A stretch of DNA of 64,000 bases, from the NCBI GenBank assembly GCA_002095305.1, contig MIEI01000016.1, positions 1 through 64,000 of the forward strand. The letters run 5' to 3'. A program made the translations under genes and the position numbers. Below, piece by piece: positions 31,819 through 41,196 of the stretch (within the stretch, counting starts at the first letter, position 1; each line of letters opens with the position of its first letter). The notes under the pieces are model-generated. The model had not been told where the DNA came from. It did no database searches and saw only the letters and a program-made list of their open reading frames with translations. The DNA is from Pantoea brenneri (GTDB lineage: Bacteria > Pseudomonadota > Gammaproteobacteria > Enterobacterales > Enterobacteriaceae).

Positions 31819-32091
31819 TTAGCGGTAGATCTCTGCGGTGCCGGTCCACAGGCTGGAGTCACCCGGGTTGTCGACACCGATAACGCGATAGTGGCTGGCG
31901 CCCATCTCTTCCGCTTTTTGTGACAGCTGGCGATTCGCATCATCCAGTGAGCCACGGACATTAGAGACGGAAACGTTGCCGATGCTCTGCATACTCTGCG
32001 CCTGGTCACGGTCAACCGGCAGCGCAGCGAAGGTTGAAAATGAGGCGGTAGCCAGCAGGGCACCAGCCAGAACTGCATTCAGTCTTTTCAT
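31819..32091 (-). CDS. DUF1471 (YdgH/BhsA/McbA-like) periplasmic protein
   Basis: A 90-residue secreted protein: signal peptide to about SFSTFA, then one DUF1471 domain ending in the typical ASHYRVIGVDNPGDSSLWTGTAEIYR pattern (residues about 65-90). Members are small stress-induced envelope proteins linked to biofilm and acid or oxidant stress; the exact paralog cannot be named from sequence alone. It is transcribed alone and divergently from narQ, across 254 bp. Confidence 0.85.
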   Translation of the reverse strand: MKRLNAVLAGALLATASFSTFAALPVDRDQAQSMQSIGNVSVSNVRGSLDDANRQLSQKAEEMGASHYRVIGVDNPGDSSLWTGTAEIYR

Positions 32092-32291
32092 CAGATGCTC
32101 CTTAAAATGTGATCCGCGAGTGTTTTAATGACTGGATGAATTATTAACGCTGCAATGAAAGGCAACCTCTGCCGGGCGTAAAGCTGGTTATTTTTTAAAC
32201 GCCTTTGTCTGTGCGTTCCTGGGAACGGTCAGTTGCGGTCATTTTATGTACATTATGTAACGGCTTGTGTAATAAACAGGGTATTGGGACT

Positions 32292-32319
32292 TTGCGTTGT
32301 GCCACCGCTCTCTTATAAT
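32292..32319 (+). promoter_or_regulatory. Predicted sigma-70 promoter of narQ
   Basis: TATAAT is at 32314-32319 with TTGCGT 16 bp upstream at 32292-32297, 26 bp before the narQ start. The -10 is perfect and the -35 is partial. The remaining bases back to 32092 are AT-rich, with nothing further identified. Confidence 0.55.
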
Positions 32320-32345
32320 CCCGCACTCCCTACAGGGCTATTGAT

Positions 32346-34031
32346 GTGATTGTTAAACGTTCCGTTACCCACAGCATTGCGCAGGCGTTAAGCGCCATCG
32401 TGCTGCTTTCACTGCTGACCACCGGTCTGGCGCTAGTCACCCTCTTCAGTAGCCAGCGTGATGCCGAAGCGATCAATCTGGCGGGATCGCTGCGGATGCA
32501 GAGTTACCGTATGGCCTGGGATGCCAGCAGTCAGCCACAGCAGCTGCCTCAACATCTGGTGCTGTTCCGGCAGACGCTCGACGCTCCGGTGCTGCAAAAG
32601 CTGGATCGCCCCTGGGTGCCGCGCGAAGTTAAGCTGCTCTACCAGCGGTTACGCGCAGGCTGGCCGTCATTGCAGCAGCGGCTGGAACAGGGTGATGCGC
32701 TGGCTTATCAACAGCAGGTACCGCTTTACGTCGGCGAGATCGACCGTTTCGTGCTGGGCTTGCAGCGCTATGCTGAACTGAAAATGCGGCTGGTGGCGGC
32801 CAGCAGCCTGGCCGGGGTCATCGCCATTGTGGCGCTGGCGCTGCTGACTATTCGGTTCACCCGGCAGCAGGTGGTGCGCCCGCTCAATGCGCTGGTCACC
32901 GCCAGCCGCTATGTTGAGAGCGGCAATTTTGATTTTCCGCCGCTCAGGGTGGAGCAGCAGAACGAACTAAAGGTGCTGTCGCAAGCGTTTAGCGGCATGG
33001 CGACCCGCCTGCATTCACACTATCAGCTGCTGGAAAGCACGGTGCGCGCCAAAACCGAAGATCTTACTCAGGCCAACCGCACACTGTCGCTGCTGTACGA
33101 CAGCTCACAGATGCTGACCGCCAGCCCGCTGCATCCGGCCCTGTTTGAAGCGGTGCTCAATAATGTCCTGACCCGCGAGAAACTGACGGCGATTCGGCTC
33201 GACAGCGACCAGTTTCATTTTCATGCCGGTGAATGTGATGCCACCACGGACTGGCAACGACTGCCGCTGCAGCAGGCGACCAGCAGATTGGCGAACTGCG
33301 CTGGCGGCGCGCGCCCTGCCCCGGCGGATGAGTTAATGCGCAGCCTGGCGGCGATGCTGGGACGCGCCATCTGGATCTGGCAGGCCCAGAAGCAGCATCA
33401 GCAGATGCTGCTGATTGAGGAACGCACCACTATCGCTCGCGAACTGCACGATTCGCTGGCGCAGTCGCTGTCATTTTTGCGCATTCAGCTTACGCTGCTG
33501 CGACGGACCGTCGATAAATCTGACCACGCCGCCCACGGCATCATTGCCGACTTTGATCAGGCGCTGGCCGATGCCTATCGCCAGTTACGGGAACTGCTGA
33601 CTACCTTTCGCCTGACCATCGAACAGGCGGATCTGGTGGCGGCGATGCAGGCGATGATCGCCTCGCTGCAGGAACAGACCGGCGCGCAGATTCTCTTCAA
33701 CTATCAGCCAGGCTTAGAGAGTCTCGAAGCGCAGCAGCAGGTCCATGTTTTACAGATCGCCCGCGAAGCGTTGCTGAATGCGATTCGTCACGCCAGCGCG
33801 CAGCGCATCAGCATTGATTATCAGCACACCGAACAGGGTGAGCACTTACTGACGATTACCGATGACGGCGTTGGCATCAGCAACACCGATGAACCGCCAG
33901 GCCACTACGGACTGACCATTATGGCGGAGCGCGCGCAGCGCTTAGACGGCAAGCTCAGCATCAGCGCCCAGCCACGCGGCACCCAGGTCGCACTGCGTTT
34001 TCCACCGCGTCCGGCGCGTCAGTTCGAATAG
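32346..34031 (+). CDS. narQ: Nitrate/nitrite sensor histidine kinase NarQ
   Basis: A 561-residue membrane kinase that senses nitrate and nitrite. Two membrane spans (about 13-34 and 145-168) flank a periplasmic domain starting with the P-box DAEAINLAGSLRMQSYRM, the ligand site. HAMP, a signalling module with a Cys-containing central region, and a HisKA_3 domain with His368 in RTTIARELHDSLAQSLSFLR follow, then the ATPase domain. The start codon is GTG at 32346, matching the E. coli N-terminus. The response regulator narP follows, unlike E. coli where narP is elsewhere. Confidence 0.93.
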   Translation: MIVKRSVTHSIAQALSAIVLLSLLTTGLALVTLFSSQRDAEAINLAGSLRMQSYRMAWDASSQPQQLPQHLVLFRQTLDAPVLQKLDRPWVPREVKLLYQRLRAGWPSLQQRLEQGDALAYQQQVPLYVGEIDRFVLGLQRYAELKMRLVAASSLAGVIAIVALALLTIRFTRQQVVRPLNALVTASRYVESGNFDFPPLRVEQQNELKVLSQAFSGMATRLHSHYQLLESTVRAKTEDLTQANRTLSLLYDSSQMLTASPLHPALFEAVLNNVLTREKLTAIRLDSDQFHFHAGECDATTDWQRLPLQQATSRLANCAGGARPAPADELMRSLAAMLGRAIWIWQAQKQHQQMLLIEERTTIARELHDSLAQSLSFLRIQLTLLRRTVDKSDHAAHGIIADFDQALADAYRQLRELLTTFRLTIEQADLVAAMQAMIASLQEQTGAQILFNYQPGLESLEAQQQVHVLQIAREALLNAIRHASAQRISIDYQHTEQGEHLLTITDDGVGISNTDEPPGHYGLTIMAERAQRLDGKLSISAQPRGTQVALRFPPRPARQFE

Positions 34032-34189
34032 CGTGCCGGTGCGGGTTAACAGATTATTGATAAGCGATCGCCAGCCTGCTTCAGGCGAATGGCGACAGCA
34101 GAGCCGCTGCGGCGCAGAATTCTGTGTCAGCAGCAGGTGACATCTTTCACGCATAACAGCCTGAAACAGTTCGGGGAAAGGAAAAGAAC

Positions 34190-34822
34190 ATGCAACAGCC
34201 CACATTAACTTTGATGATTGTTGACGATCATCCGCTGATGCGCCGGGGGATTCGTCAGCTACTGGCGCTCGATCCCCGGCTGGTCGTGATCGCAGAAGCC
34301 AACAACGGCACGGAAGCGCTAGCAGAGGCTCGCCAGCATGAGCCGGATGTGATCCTGCTCGACCTGAATATGAAAGGCATGTCGGGACTGGATACCCTTA
34401 AAGCCCTGCGCCACGAAGGCATCAGTTCGCGCATTCTGGTGCTGACCGTCTCTGACGCCCACAGTGATATTTTCACCATGGTGGATGCCGGTGCCGATGG
34501 GTATCTGCTGAAAGACAGCGAGCCGGAGATCCTGCTGGGACAGATTCTGCAAGCCTCCCAGGGCGAAAAAGTGTTCAGCGAAGGCGTCGCCCGTTATCTT
34601 GCCAATCGCCAGCACAGCGCCGATCCTTTACGCCAGCTGACTGAGCGTGAGCGTGATGTGCTGCAGGAGGTGGCGCGCGGTCTGTCGAATAAAGAGATTG
34701 GCACCATTCTGCATATCTCAGAAGAGACGGTAAAAGTGCATATCCGCAACCTGTTGCGGAAACTGGATGTGCGCTCGCGCGTTGCCGCGACCGTGCTCTG
34801 GCTTGAAAGCCGCCATCGTTAA
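34190..34822 (+). CDS. narP: Nitrate/nitrite response regulator NarP
   Basis: A 210-residue NarL/FixJ-family regulator. The receiver has MIVDDHPLMRRG and phospho-acceptor Asp58 in ILLDLNMKGMSG. The LuxR-type helix-turn-helix has LTERERDVLQEVARGLSNKE and HISEETVKVHIRNLLRKL. It matches NarP rather than NarL in its short length and its RSRVAATVLWLE end. It lies 158 bp after its cognate sensor narQ on the same strand; the spacer may contain its own promoter. Ribosome site GGGGAAAGGA. Confidence 0.9.
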   Translation: MQQPTLTLMIVDDHPLMRRGIRQLLALDPRLVVIAEANNGTEALAEARQHEPDVILLDLNMKGMSGLDTLKALRHEGISSRILVLTVSDAHSDIFTMVDAGADGYLLKDSEPEILLGQILQASQGEKVFSEGVARYLANRQHSADPLRQLTERERDVLQEVARGLSNKEIGTILHISEETVKVHIRNLLRKLDVRSRVAATVLWLESRHR

Positions 34823-34993
34823 ATAATCGGAGAATTTACACTTTCTCCACAATTTCTCCACGATTCTCTAATTGACCGCACGTAGAGTAAGTGTCGGCAG
34901 GAAATCGTGGAAGAGATCATCCGGTTGCTCTGCCGGTGCACCCTTTCCTGGGCTCTCATTCCTGATAAAAAAGCACTGAGGAGTGTCGATTTA

Positions 34994-37900
34994 ATGTCGA
35001 ATTTCTTTATCGACCGACCCATCTTTGCATGGGTTCTGGCGATTTTGCTGTGTCTTTGCGGCACCCTTTCCATTATTTCGCTGCCTATTGAACAGTATCC
35101 CGACCTGGCACCGCCCAACGTGCGGATCACCGCTAACTATCCTGGCGCCTCTGCCGAAACGCTGGAGAACACCGTTACCCAGGTGATCGAGCAGAATATG
35201 ACTGGCATCGATAACCTGATGTACATGTCATCCAACAGCAGCAACACCGGCCAGGCGCAGATCACCCTCACCTTCACCGCTGGCACCGATCCGGATGAAG
35301 CGCGCCAGCAGGTACAAAACCAGCTGCAATCCGCGCTGCGTAAATTACCCCAGGCAGTGCAGTCACAGGGCGTGACGGTCAACAAAACCGGTGACAGCAA
35401 CATTCTGATGGTGGCCTTTGTCTCGACCGACGGCAGCATGGATAAGCAGGATATTGCAGATTATGTCGCCAGTAACATCCAGGATCCGCTAAGCCGCATT
35501 GATGGCGTCGGCCAGGTAGATGCTTATGGTTCACAATACGCGATGCGCATCTGGCTCGATCCCAACAAGCTGATCGCCTACTCCCTGACCACCGATGATG
35601 TGGTCAGCGCCATCGAATCGCAGAATGCCCAGGTCGCCGTCGGCCAGGTTGGCGGCCTGCCATCGGTAGACAAGCAGGCGCTTAACGCCACGGTGAATGC
35701 CCAGTCGATGCTGCAGACGCCGGAGCAGTTCCGGGCGATTACCCTGAAGAACAATCCTGATGGCTCGGTGGTCACGCTGGGTGATGTTGCCAGCGTGGCG
35801 CTCGGTGCCGAAAAATATGACTACCTCAGCCGCTATAATGGCCAGCCCGCTTCCGGTCTGGGGGTCAAACTGGCCTCGGGTGCCAATGAGATGAATACCG
35901 ACAAGCTGGTGCGGGCGCGTATTGAGGAGTTATCCCACTATTTTCCGCACGGGCTGGAAGCCAAAATCGCCTATGAAACTTCGCCATTCGTCAAAGCGTC
36001 AATTACCGATGTGGTGAAGACGCTGCTGGAAGCGATTGTGCTGGTGTTTGGTGTGATGTACCTGTTTATGCAGAACTTCCGCGCCACGCTGATCCCCACC
36101 ATCGCCGTCCCGGTGGTGCTGTTTGGCACCTTCAGCGTGCTCTACGCCTGCGGTTTCAGTATCAATACCCTGACGATGTTCGCCATGGTGCTGGCGATCG
36201 GCCTGCTGGTGGATGACGCCATCGTGGTGGTGGAAAACGTTGAACGCCTGATGAGTGAAGAGGGATTGTCGCCGCGTGCCGCGACACGCAAATCGATGGG
36301 CCAGATTCAGGGCGCGCTGGTCGGTATCGCACTGGTGCTGTCGGCAGTCTTCGTGCCGATGGCTTTTTTTGGCGGCACGGTCGGGGCCATTTATCGCCAG
36401 TTCTCAATCACCATTGTGTCGGCAATGGTGTTGTCGGTACTGGTGGCGATGATCCTGACGCCCGCGCTGTGCGCCACGCTGCTCAAGCCGGTGAAGCCCG
36501 GCGAGTCGCACGGGCGTGGCGGCTTCTTCGGCTGGTTCAACCGTCACTTCAATAAAAACGCGGACCGTTACCAGCACGGCGTGGCAGGTATTCTGCGTAA
36601 GGGCGGCCGCTGGCTGCTGCTCTATCTTGCGCTTATCGGCCTGATGGCCTTTCTGTTTCTGCGTCTGCCCACTTCTTTCCTGCCGCTGGAAGATCGCGGC
36701 GTGTTTCTGACCCAGGTCCAGCTTCCGGCCGGTGCCACCTTAGAGCAGACTGCCGCCGTGGTGGCAAAAGTCGAAAATTACTATCTGACCGAAGAACAGG
36801 CCAATGTGCTGTCGGTGTTCTCGACCATCGGCGCCGGGCCTGGCGGTAACGGTCAGAACGTGGCGCGGCTGTTTGTCCGACTGAAAAACTGGGAAGATCG
36901 TCCCGGTGCCGATCGCACCTCGTTCGCGATTATTGATCGCGCCACAAAAGCGTTTCAGAAGATTAAAGAGGGTCGGGTGATCGCCAGCAGTCCGCCGGCC
37001 ATTACTGGCATGGGCAGTTCGTCGGGCTTTGACCTGCAGCTGCAGGATCATGCCGGGCTCGGCCATGCCCGGTTAATGGCGATGCGCGATAAGCTACTGG
37101 AGATGGCCGCCAGCGATAAATCGTTATCGCGGGTGCGCCACAACGGACTCGACGACAGCCCACAGTTACAGATTGATGTCGATGAGCGCAAAGCGCAGGC
37201 GCTGGGCGTCTCGCTCGATACCATCAACGACACCCTGACCACCGCCTGGGGCTCAAGCTATGTGAATGACTTCCTCGATCGTGGCCGGGTGAAAAAAGTC
37301 TATGTCCAGGCGGCAGCCGAATTCCGCATGCTGCCGGGCGATATCAATAAGTGGTACGTGCGCAACAGCAGCGGCGGCATGGTGCCCTTCTCCGCGTTCG
37401 CCACCAGCCACTGGGAGACCGGTTCCCCCCGGCTGGAGCGCTACAACGGTTACTCCTCGCTGGAGATTGTCGGTGAAGCCGCCAACGGCGTCAGCAGCGG
37501 CACCGCGATGGATGAGATGGAAAAACTGGTCAACGCCTTACCGCTGGGCGTCGGCTTCCAGTGGAGCGGCGCTTCGTACCAGGAGCGTCTGTCCGGCTCG
37601 CAGGCACCGGCGCTGTATGCTATTTCGCTGCTGGTGGTGTTCCTCTGCCTCGCCGCGCTGTATGAGAGCTGGTCGATTCCGTTCTCGGTGATGCTGGTGG
37701 TCCCGCTCGGCGTGGTCGGCGCGCTGATTGCCACCTGGCTGCGCGGTCTGGAGAACGACGTTTACTTCCAGGTCGGGTTGCTGACGGTGGTGGGCCTCTC
37801 CGCCAAGAACGCCATTCTGATTGTTGAGTTTGCCAATGAGATCAACAGCAAAGGCGGCGAACTGGTGGCATCAACGCTGGAGGCCGCCCGCCAGCGCCTG

Positions 37901-38110
37901 CGGCCGATTCTGATGACCTCGCTGGCCTTTATCTTCGGGGTACTGCCGATGGCGATCAGCAGCGGTGCCGGCTCCGGCAGTCAGCATGCGGTCGGTACCG
38001 GCGTGATGGGTGGCATGATCTCCGCCACGCTGCTGGCGATCTTCTTCGTACCGCTGTTCTTCGTGCTGGTACGCCGTCGTTTCCCGCTGAAAGAGAAACC
38101 GCACGATTAA
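34994..38110 (+). CDS. acrD: RND multidrug efflux transporter AcrD
   Basis: A 1038-residue proton-driven RND pump of the inner membrane. It has 12 spans, two large periplasmic porter loops, and the proton-relay aspartates in [15 protein letters not shown] (about 400-414). AcrD exports aminoglycosides and other amphiphiles through AcrA and TolC. The start at 34994 gives the family N-terminus [19 protein letters not shown]; an upstream GTG would add 29 unconserved residues. No periplasmic adaptor gene is beside it, as in E. coli, so it must borrow AcrA. Length is one residue from E. coli AcrD. Confidence 0.94.
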   Translation: MSNFFIDRPIFAWVLAILLCLCGTLSIISLPIEQYPDLAPPNVRITANYPGASAETLENTVTQVIEQNMTGIDNLMYMSSNSSNTGQAQITLTFTAGTDPDEARQQVQNQLQSALRKLPQAVQSQGVTVNKTGDSNILMVAFVSTDGSMDKQDIADYVASNIQDPLSRIDGVGQVDAYGSQYAMRIWLDPNKLIAYSLTTDDVVSAIESQNAQVAVGQVGGLPSVDKQALNATVNAQSMLQTPEQFRAITLKNNPDGSVVTLGDVASVALGAEKYDYLSRYNGQPASGLGVKLASGANEMNTDKLVRARIEELSHYFPHGLEAKIAYETSPFVKASITDVVKTLLEAIVLVFGVMYLFMQNFRATLIPTIAVPVVLFGTFSVLYACGFSINTLTMFAMVLAIGLLVDDAIVVVENVERLMSEEGLSPRAATRKSMGQIQGALVGIALVLSAVFVPMAFFGGTVGAIYRQFSITIVSAMVLSVLVAMILTPALCATLLKPVKPGESHGRGGFFGWFNRHFNKNADRYQHGVAGILRKGGRWLLLYLALIGLMAFLFLRLPTSFLPLEDRGVFLTQVQLPAGATLEQTAAVVAKVENYYLTEEQANVLSVFSTIGAGPGGNGQNVARLFVRLKNWEDRPGADRTSFAIIDRATKAFQKIKEGRVIASSPPAITGMGSSSGFDLQLQDHAGLGHARLMAMRDKLLEMAASDKSLSRVRHNGLDDSPQLQIDVDERKAQALGVSLDTINDTLTTAWGSSYVNDFLDRGRVKKVYVQAAAEFRMLPGDINKWYVRNSSGGMVPFSAFATSHWETGSPRLERYNGYSSLEIVGEAANGVSSGTAMDEMEKLVNALPLGVGFQWSGASYQERLSGSQAPALYAISLLVVFLCLAALYESWSIPFSVMLVVPLGVVGALIATWLRGLENDVYFQVGLLTVVGLSAKNAILIVEFANEINSKGGELVASTLEAARQRLRPILMTSLAFIFGVLPMAISSGAGSGSQHAVGTGVMGGMISATLLAIFFVPLFFVLVRRRFPLKEKPHD

Positions 38111-38149
38111 GCAGGCTGACTCAGCGGAGAGTCGCGCCAGAAATAAAAA

Positions 38150-38173
38150 GCGGCCACTGATATCAGTGACCGC
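38150..38173. terminator. Terminator between acrD and ypfM
   Basis: A long dyad (GCGGCCACTGATA facing TATCAGTGACCGC with one mismatch) followed by TTATTTCTG. It lies between acrD and the convergent ypfM. Confidence 0.65.
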
Positions 38174-38237
38174 CTTATTTCTGTGTGTGGTAAGAATTGC
38201 AGCAAGAGGGGAAGCGCCCTGCTTTTCTCGTCACGTG

Positions 38238-38300
38238 TTACTTGTTGCGTAACATCGCTTCGATAAATTCTTTCCAGTTCCCCATTTCAGTGTCAATCAT
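38238..38300 (-). CDS. ypfM: Tiny conserved protein YpfM
   Basis: A 20-residue ORF, MIDTEMGNWKEFIEAMLRNK, is almost the same as E. coli YpfM (19 residues, experimentally detected). The ATG at 38300 has AGAGGG four bases upstream. It sits just after acrD, convergent, exactly as in E. coli. Its function is unknown; an amphipathic helix is likely. Conservation at this size argues for real selection. Confidence 0.85.
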   Translation of the reverse strand: MIDTEMGNWKEFIEAMLRNK

Positions 38301-38702
38301 AATGCCCTCTCTTATTGTGATGGCAATGTTACGCGCTTTTTTTCATCAGGTGAATACGTTTACACCTGTTATCACTATCGGCAGCGGTGAATAAAACCTG
38401 AGTTTTATCGGATTTGGTAGCTGAAGCACATTTCAGCAACTGCTTAACCCGCCTGCAATTATTAATTGATAACCCCAGCGGTAGCTTATTTTCTCAACAT
38501 GGCGAAATTCTTAATTATCCAATGATAAGCCAGGTAATGATTACGGCTGAAATTGATAACGTTTACCTGATGCCTGCCGGTAACGATTATTGACAGCTCT
38601 GGCCCGCCTGGTGAGATGCCGCAACGGATCGCACTATGCTAAACTCGCGCTTTGGCTGCTTTTTTCAGCTTCAACGTTTCACAGGACAATAAGGATCAGG
38701 CA
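38301..38702. other. AT-rich intergenic region between ypfM and yffB
   Basis: These 402 bp hold no supported gene. They should contain the divergent promoters of ypfM and yffB. An imperfect inverted repeat, ATAACGTTTACC and GGTAACGATTAT separated by 11 bases, lies near 38557-38590. TATGCT at 38635-38640 is a weak -10 candidate for yffB. Confidence 0.4.
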
Positions 38703-39071
38703 ATGAGCGCGCAGTGGGTGATGTACGGGATTAAAAATTGCGACACGATAAAAAAAGCCCGGGGCTTTTTAACGGCTGCTGGCATCGACTATCGGTTCCA
38801 TGACTACCGTGCTGATGGCCTGAGTGACGCGCAGCTGCAGGAATTTATTGATGCGCTGGGCTATACCACCCTGCTCAACACCCGCGGCACCACCTGGCGC
38901 AAATTGCCCGAGGCAGAGCGCGAGGCCGTCACCGATGCAGACAGCGCCAAAGCGCTGATGCTGGCCCAGCCTGCGATGATTAAACGCCCACTGTTACGCA
39001 CTCCGGATGGCACTTTGCTTGCCGGCTTTAGTGAGACGACCTATCAGAATGCTATCCAGGAGAAGTCATAA
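38703..39071 (+). CDS. yffB: ArsC-like (Spx/MgsR family) protein YffB
   Basis: A 122-residue thioredoxin-fold protein of the ArsC-like family. A single active-region cysteine is seen in [12 protein letters not shown]. The later [12 protein letters not shown] and MIKRPLL are family marks. YffB is thought to be a glutathione-linked reductase, not a true arsenate reductase, because it lacks the ArsC arginine set. The start at 38703 follows AAGGATCAGGCA; a second ATG seven codons in aligns with E. coli. It is coupled to dapE, with one base between. Confidence 0.87.
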   Translation: MSAQWVMYGIKNCDTIKKARGFLTAAGIDYRFHDYRADGLSDAQLQEFIDALGYTTLLNTRGTTWRKLPEAEREAVTDADSAKALMLAQPAMIKRPLLRTPDGTLLAGFSETTYQNAIQEKS

Positions 39072-39072
39072 T

Positions 39073-40200
39073 ATGTTTTGCCCGGTCATTGAGCTGACGC
39101 AACAGCTTATTCGTCGCCCCTCTCTCAGCCCCGATGATGCCGGCTGTCAGGCTCTGCTGATCGCCCGCTTACAGGCGATTGGCTTTCACATCGAGACCAT
39201 GAACATCGGTGACACCCTGAATTTCTGGGCGACCCGTGGTGAAGGCGAAACGCTGGCGTTTGCCGGTCATACCGATGTGGTCCCGGCGGGCGATGCCAGC
39301 CGCTGGATCAATCCTCCTTTTGAACCCACCATCCGTGACGGCATGCTGTTTGGCCGTGGCGCGGCCGATATGAAAGGCTCGCTGGCGGCGATGGTGGTGG
39401 CCGCCGAACGTTTTGTCGCCGTCCATCCTCACCATAAAGGCCGGCTGGCGTTTCTGATTACTTCCGATGAAGAGGCCAGCGGTGCTAACGGTACCGTTAA
39501 AGTGGTTGAGCGCCTGATGGCACGCCAGGAACGGCTTGATTACTGCCTGGTTGGCGAACCGTCCAGTACCGAAGTGGTGGGCGACGTAGTGAAAAATGGC
39601 CGGCGCGGCTCGATCACCGCGAATCTGACGGTGCATGGGGTTCAGGGTCATGTCGCCTATCCCCATCTGGCCGATAATCCGGTGCATCGGGCGATGCCGG
39701 CGCTGAATGAACTGGTGGCCGTCGAGTGGGACCAGGGCAATGCCTTCTTTCCGGCGACCAGCATGCAGATTGCCAATGTACAGGCCGGAACCGGCAGCAA
39801 CAACGTCATCCCCGGCGAGCTGTTCCTGCAGTTCAACTTCCGTTTCAGCACTGAGCTGACCGATGAGATGATCCGTCAGCGGGTTGCAGAACTGCTGGAT
39901 CGTCATCAGCTGCGCTACACCATTGAGTGGAAACTCTCGGGTCAGCCGTTCCTGACCGATCGCGGTAAGCTGGTCGATGCCGTCGTAAAAGCGGTGGCGC
40001 ACTATAATGAGATTAAGCCGCAGCTGCTGACGACCGGCGGCACCTCTGATGGCCGGTTTATCGCCCGGATGGGTGCGCAGGTAGTAGAACTGGGTCCGGT
40101 GAATGCCACCATTCATAAAATCAATGAGTGTGTGAAAGCCTCCGACCTGCAGATGCTGAGCCGGATGTATCAACGCATCATGGAACAACTGATCGCCTGA
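39073..40200 (+). CDS. dapE: Succinyl-diaminopimelate desuccinylase
   Basis: A 375-residue zinc enzyme in lysine and meso-diaminopimelate synthesis, releasing succinate from N-succinyl-LL-diaminopimelate. Metal-site motifs are [27 protein letters not shown] and [12 protein letters not shown]; the C-terminal [10 protein letters not shown] and [12 protein letters not shown] complete the site. The ATG at 39073 begins right after the yffB stop and gives the E. coli length. ypfN follows. Confidence 0.96.
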   Translation: MFCPVIELTQQLIRRPSLSPDDAGCQALLIARLQAIGFHIETMNIGDTLNFWATRGEGETLAFAGHTDVVPAGDASRWINPPFEPTIRDGMLFGRGAADMKGSLAAMVVAAERFVAVHPHHKGRLAFLITSDEEASGANGTVKVVERLMARQERLDYCLVGEPSSTEVVGDVVKNGRRGSITANLTVHGVQGHVAYPHLADNPVHRAMPALNELVAVEWDQGNAFFPATSMQIANVQAGTGSNNVIPGELFLQFNFRFSTELTDEMIRQRVAELLDRHQLRYTIEWKLSGQPFLTDRGKLVDAVVKAVAHYNEIKPQLLTTGGTSDGRFIARMGAQVVELGPVNATIHKINECVKASDLQMLSRMYQRIMEQLIA

Positions 40201-40222
40201 GTGCGATATTAAGGAGCGGGAA

Positions 40223-40411
40223 ATGGAGTTTATTAAAGACTACTGGTGGATCCTGGTGATCCTGCTGATGGTTGGCGTGCTGATGAATGTGTATAAAGAT
40301 CTGAAACGCATCGATCACAAAAAATTTATGGATAACAAACCGGACCTGCCGCCGCATCGTGATTTTAACGATAAATGGGACGATGACGACGACTGGCCGA
40401 AGAAAAAGTAA
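40223..40411 (+). CDS. ypfN: UPF0370 membrane protein YpfN
   Basis: A 62-residue protein with one N-terminal membrane span ([17 protein letters not shown]), then a basic and acidic cytoplasmic tail ending in DDDDWPKKK. It matches the UPF0370 family and the E. coli ypfN position after dapE. Function unknown. Ribosome site AAGGAGCGGG. Confidence 0.9.
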   Translation: MEFIKDYWWILVILLMVGVLMNVYKDLKRIDHKKFMDNKPDLPPHRDFNDKWDDDDDWPKKK

Positions 40412-40417
40412 TCGCGG

Positions 40418-40444
40418 ATGCCCTCGCCGTGCGAGGGCATTTTT
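40418..40444 (+). terminator. Intrinsic terminator after ypfN
   Basis: A perfect 10-bp stem (40418-40427 with 40431-40440), loop CGT, followed by TTTT. The end of the convergent ypfH runs into it. Confidence 0.85.
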
Positions 40445-41123
40445 ACATCATCACAATCACATCGTCATCACCGGGTTTCGCCCCGCTTAACGCTTCATCA
40501 AAGTAGCGTTTCGGTACCGTATAGCGCAGATGATTAAGCGCCAGCTCCATACTGCGATGGTCAATCGCGTGGGCTAAATCATCAACAATATCCAGCGTCA
40601 CATCACCGCCTAATGCCGTCAGTCGTTGCTCTGCCTGTTGCGCATGATGCAGCGGGATCTGCTCATCATAATCGCCGTGGATCAGATGCACCGTGGTACG
40701 GGTGCTGGCTTTCTCTGGCAGGGTAACGAAACGGCCATTAAACACCACCGCGCGCCCCGCCAGGTCGGCATGGGCTTTTACCCCTTCCAGCACCATGCTG
40801 CCACCCTGCGAAAAGCCGATCAGCGCCGTAGCTTCCGCCCGGACACCACTCTGCTGCTGCCAGTGACGGACCGATTCGACAAACTGCGGCATGGCGGCAT
40901 CTACCCGCTGCTGGACCGTCTGGTCGTGTAATTCCGCTTCAGTAAACCACTGACGACCAGCGGCAGGCGATCCTACCGAAACCACCAGCGCTTCAGGAAA
41001 AGTGCGGGCAAACCAGCTGCCGATCTCGCCCATTGAATCCGGATTGTCGCCCACGCCGTGATAAAGCAGGAACAGCTGGGCCGCCGTAGCAGGCTGTTGA
41101 ACGATTACATATTTCAGTGTCAT
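40443..41123 (-). CDS. ypfH: Alpha/beta hydrolase (carboxylesterase) YpfH
   Basis: A 226-residue serine hydrolase of the phospholipase/carboxylesterase family. The nucleophile elbow is GFSQGGSM, with oxyanion region LYHGVGDN near the N-terminus, and the catalytic Asp and His are likely in HGDYDEQIP and DLAHAID. Esterase activity is reported for E. coli YpfH; the physiological substrate is unknown. It precedes no coupled gene; tmcA lies 73 bp upstream on the same strand. Confidence 0.88.
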   Translation of the reverse strand: MTLKYVIVQQPATAAQLFLLYHGVGDNPDSMGEIGSWFARTFPEALVVSVGSPAAGRQWFTEAELHDQTVQQRVDAAMPQFVESVRHWQQQSGVRAEATALIGFSQGGSMVLEGVKAHADLAGRAVVFNGRFVTLPEKASTRTTVHLIHGDYDEQIPLHHAQQAEQRLTALGGDVTLDIVDDLAHAIDHRSMELALNHLRYTVPKRYFDEALSGAKPGDDDVIVMM

Positions 41124-41196
41124 GTTGACCTCCTGTTGTCACTCTACGCCGCCGGGCGCGGAATGATATGAGGAATATTTGAAGCCGCCGGTCGAA

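Noticed and set aside
39169-40188. 339-codon open frame antisense to dapE
   Set aside because: It lies fully inside a well-conserved gene, has no ribosome site and a composition expected of the complementary strand of GC-rich coding DNA.
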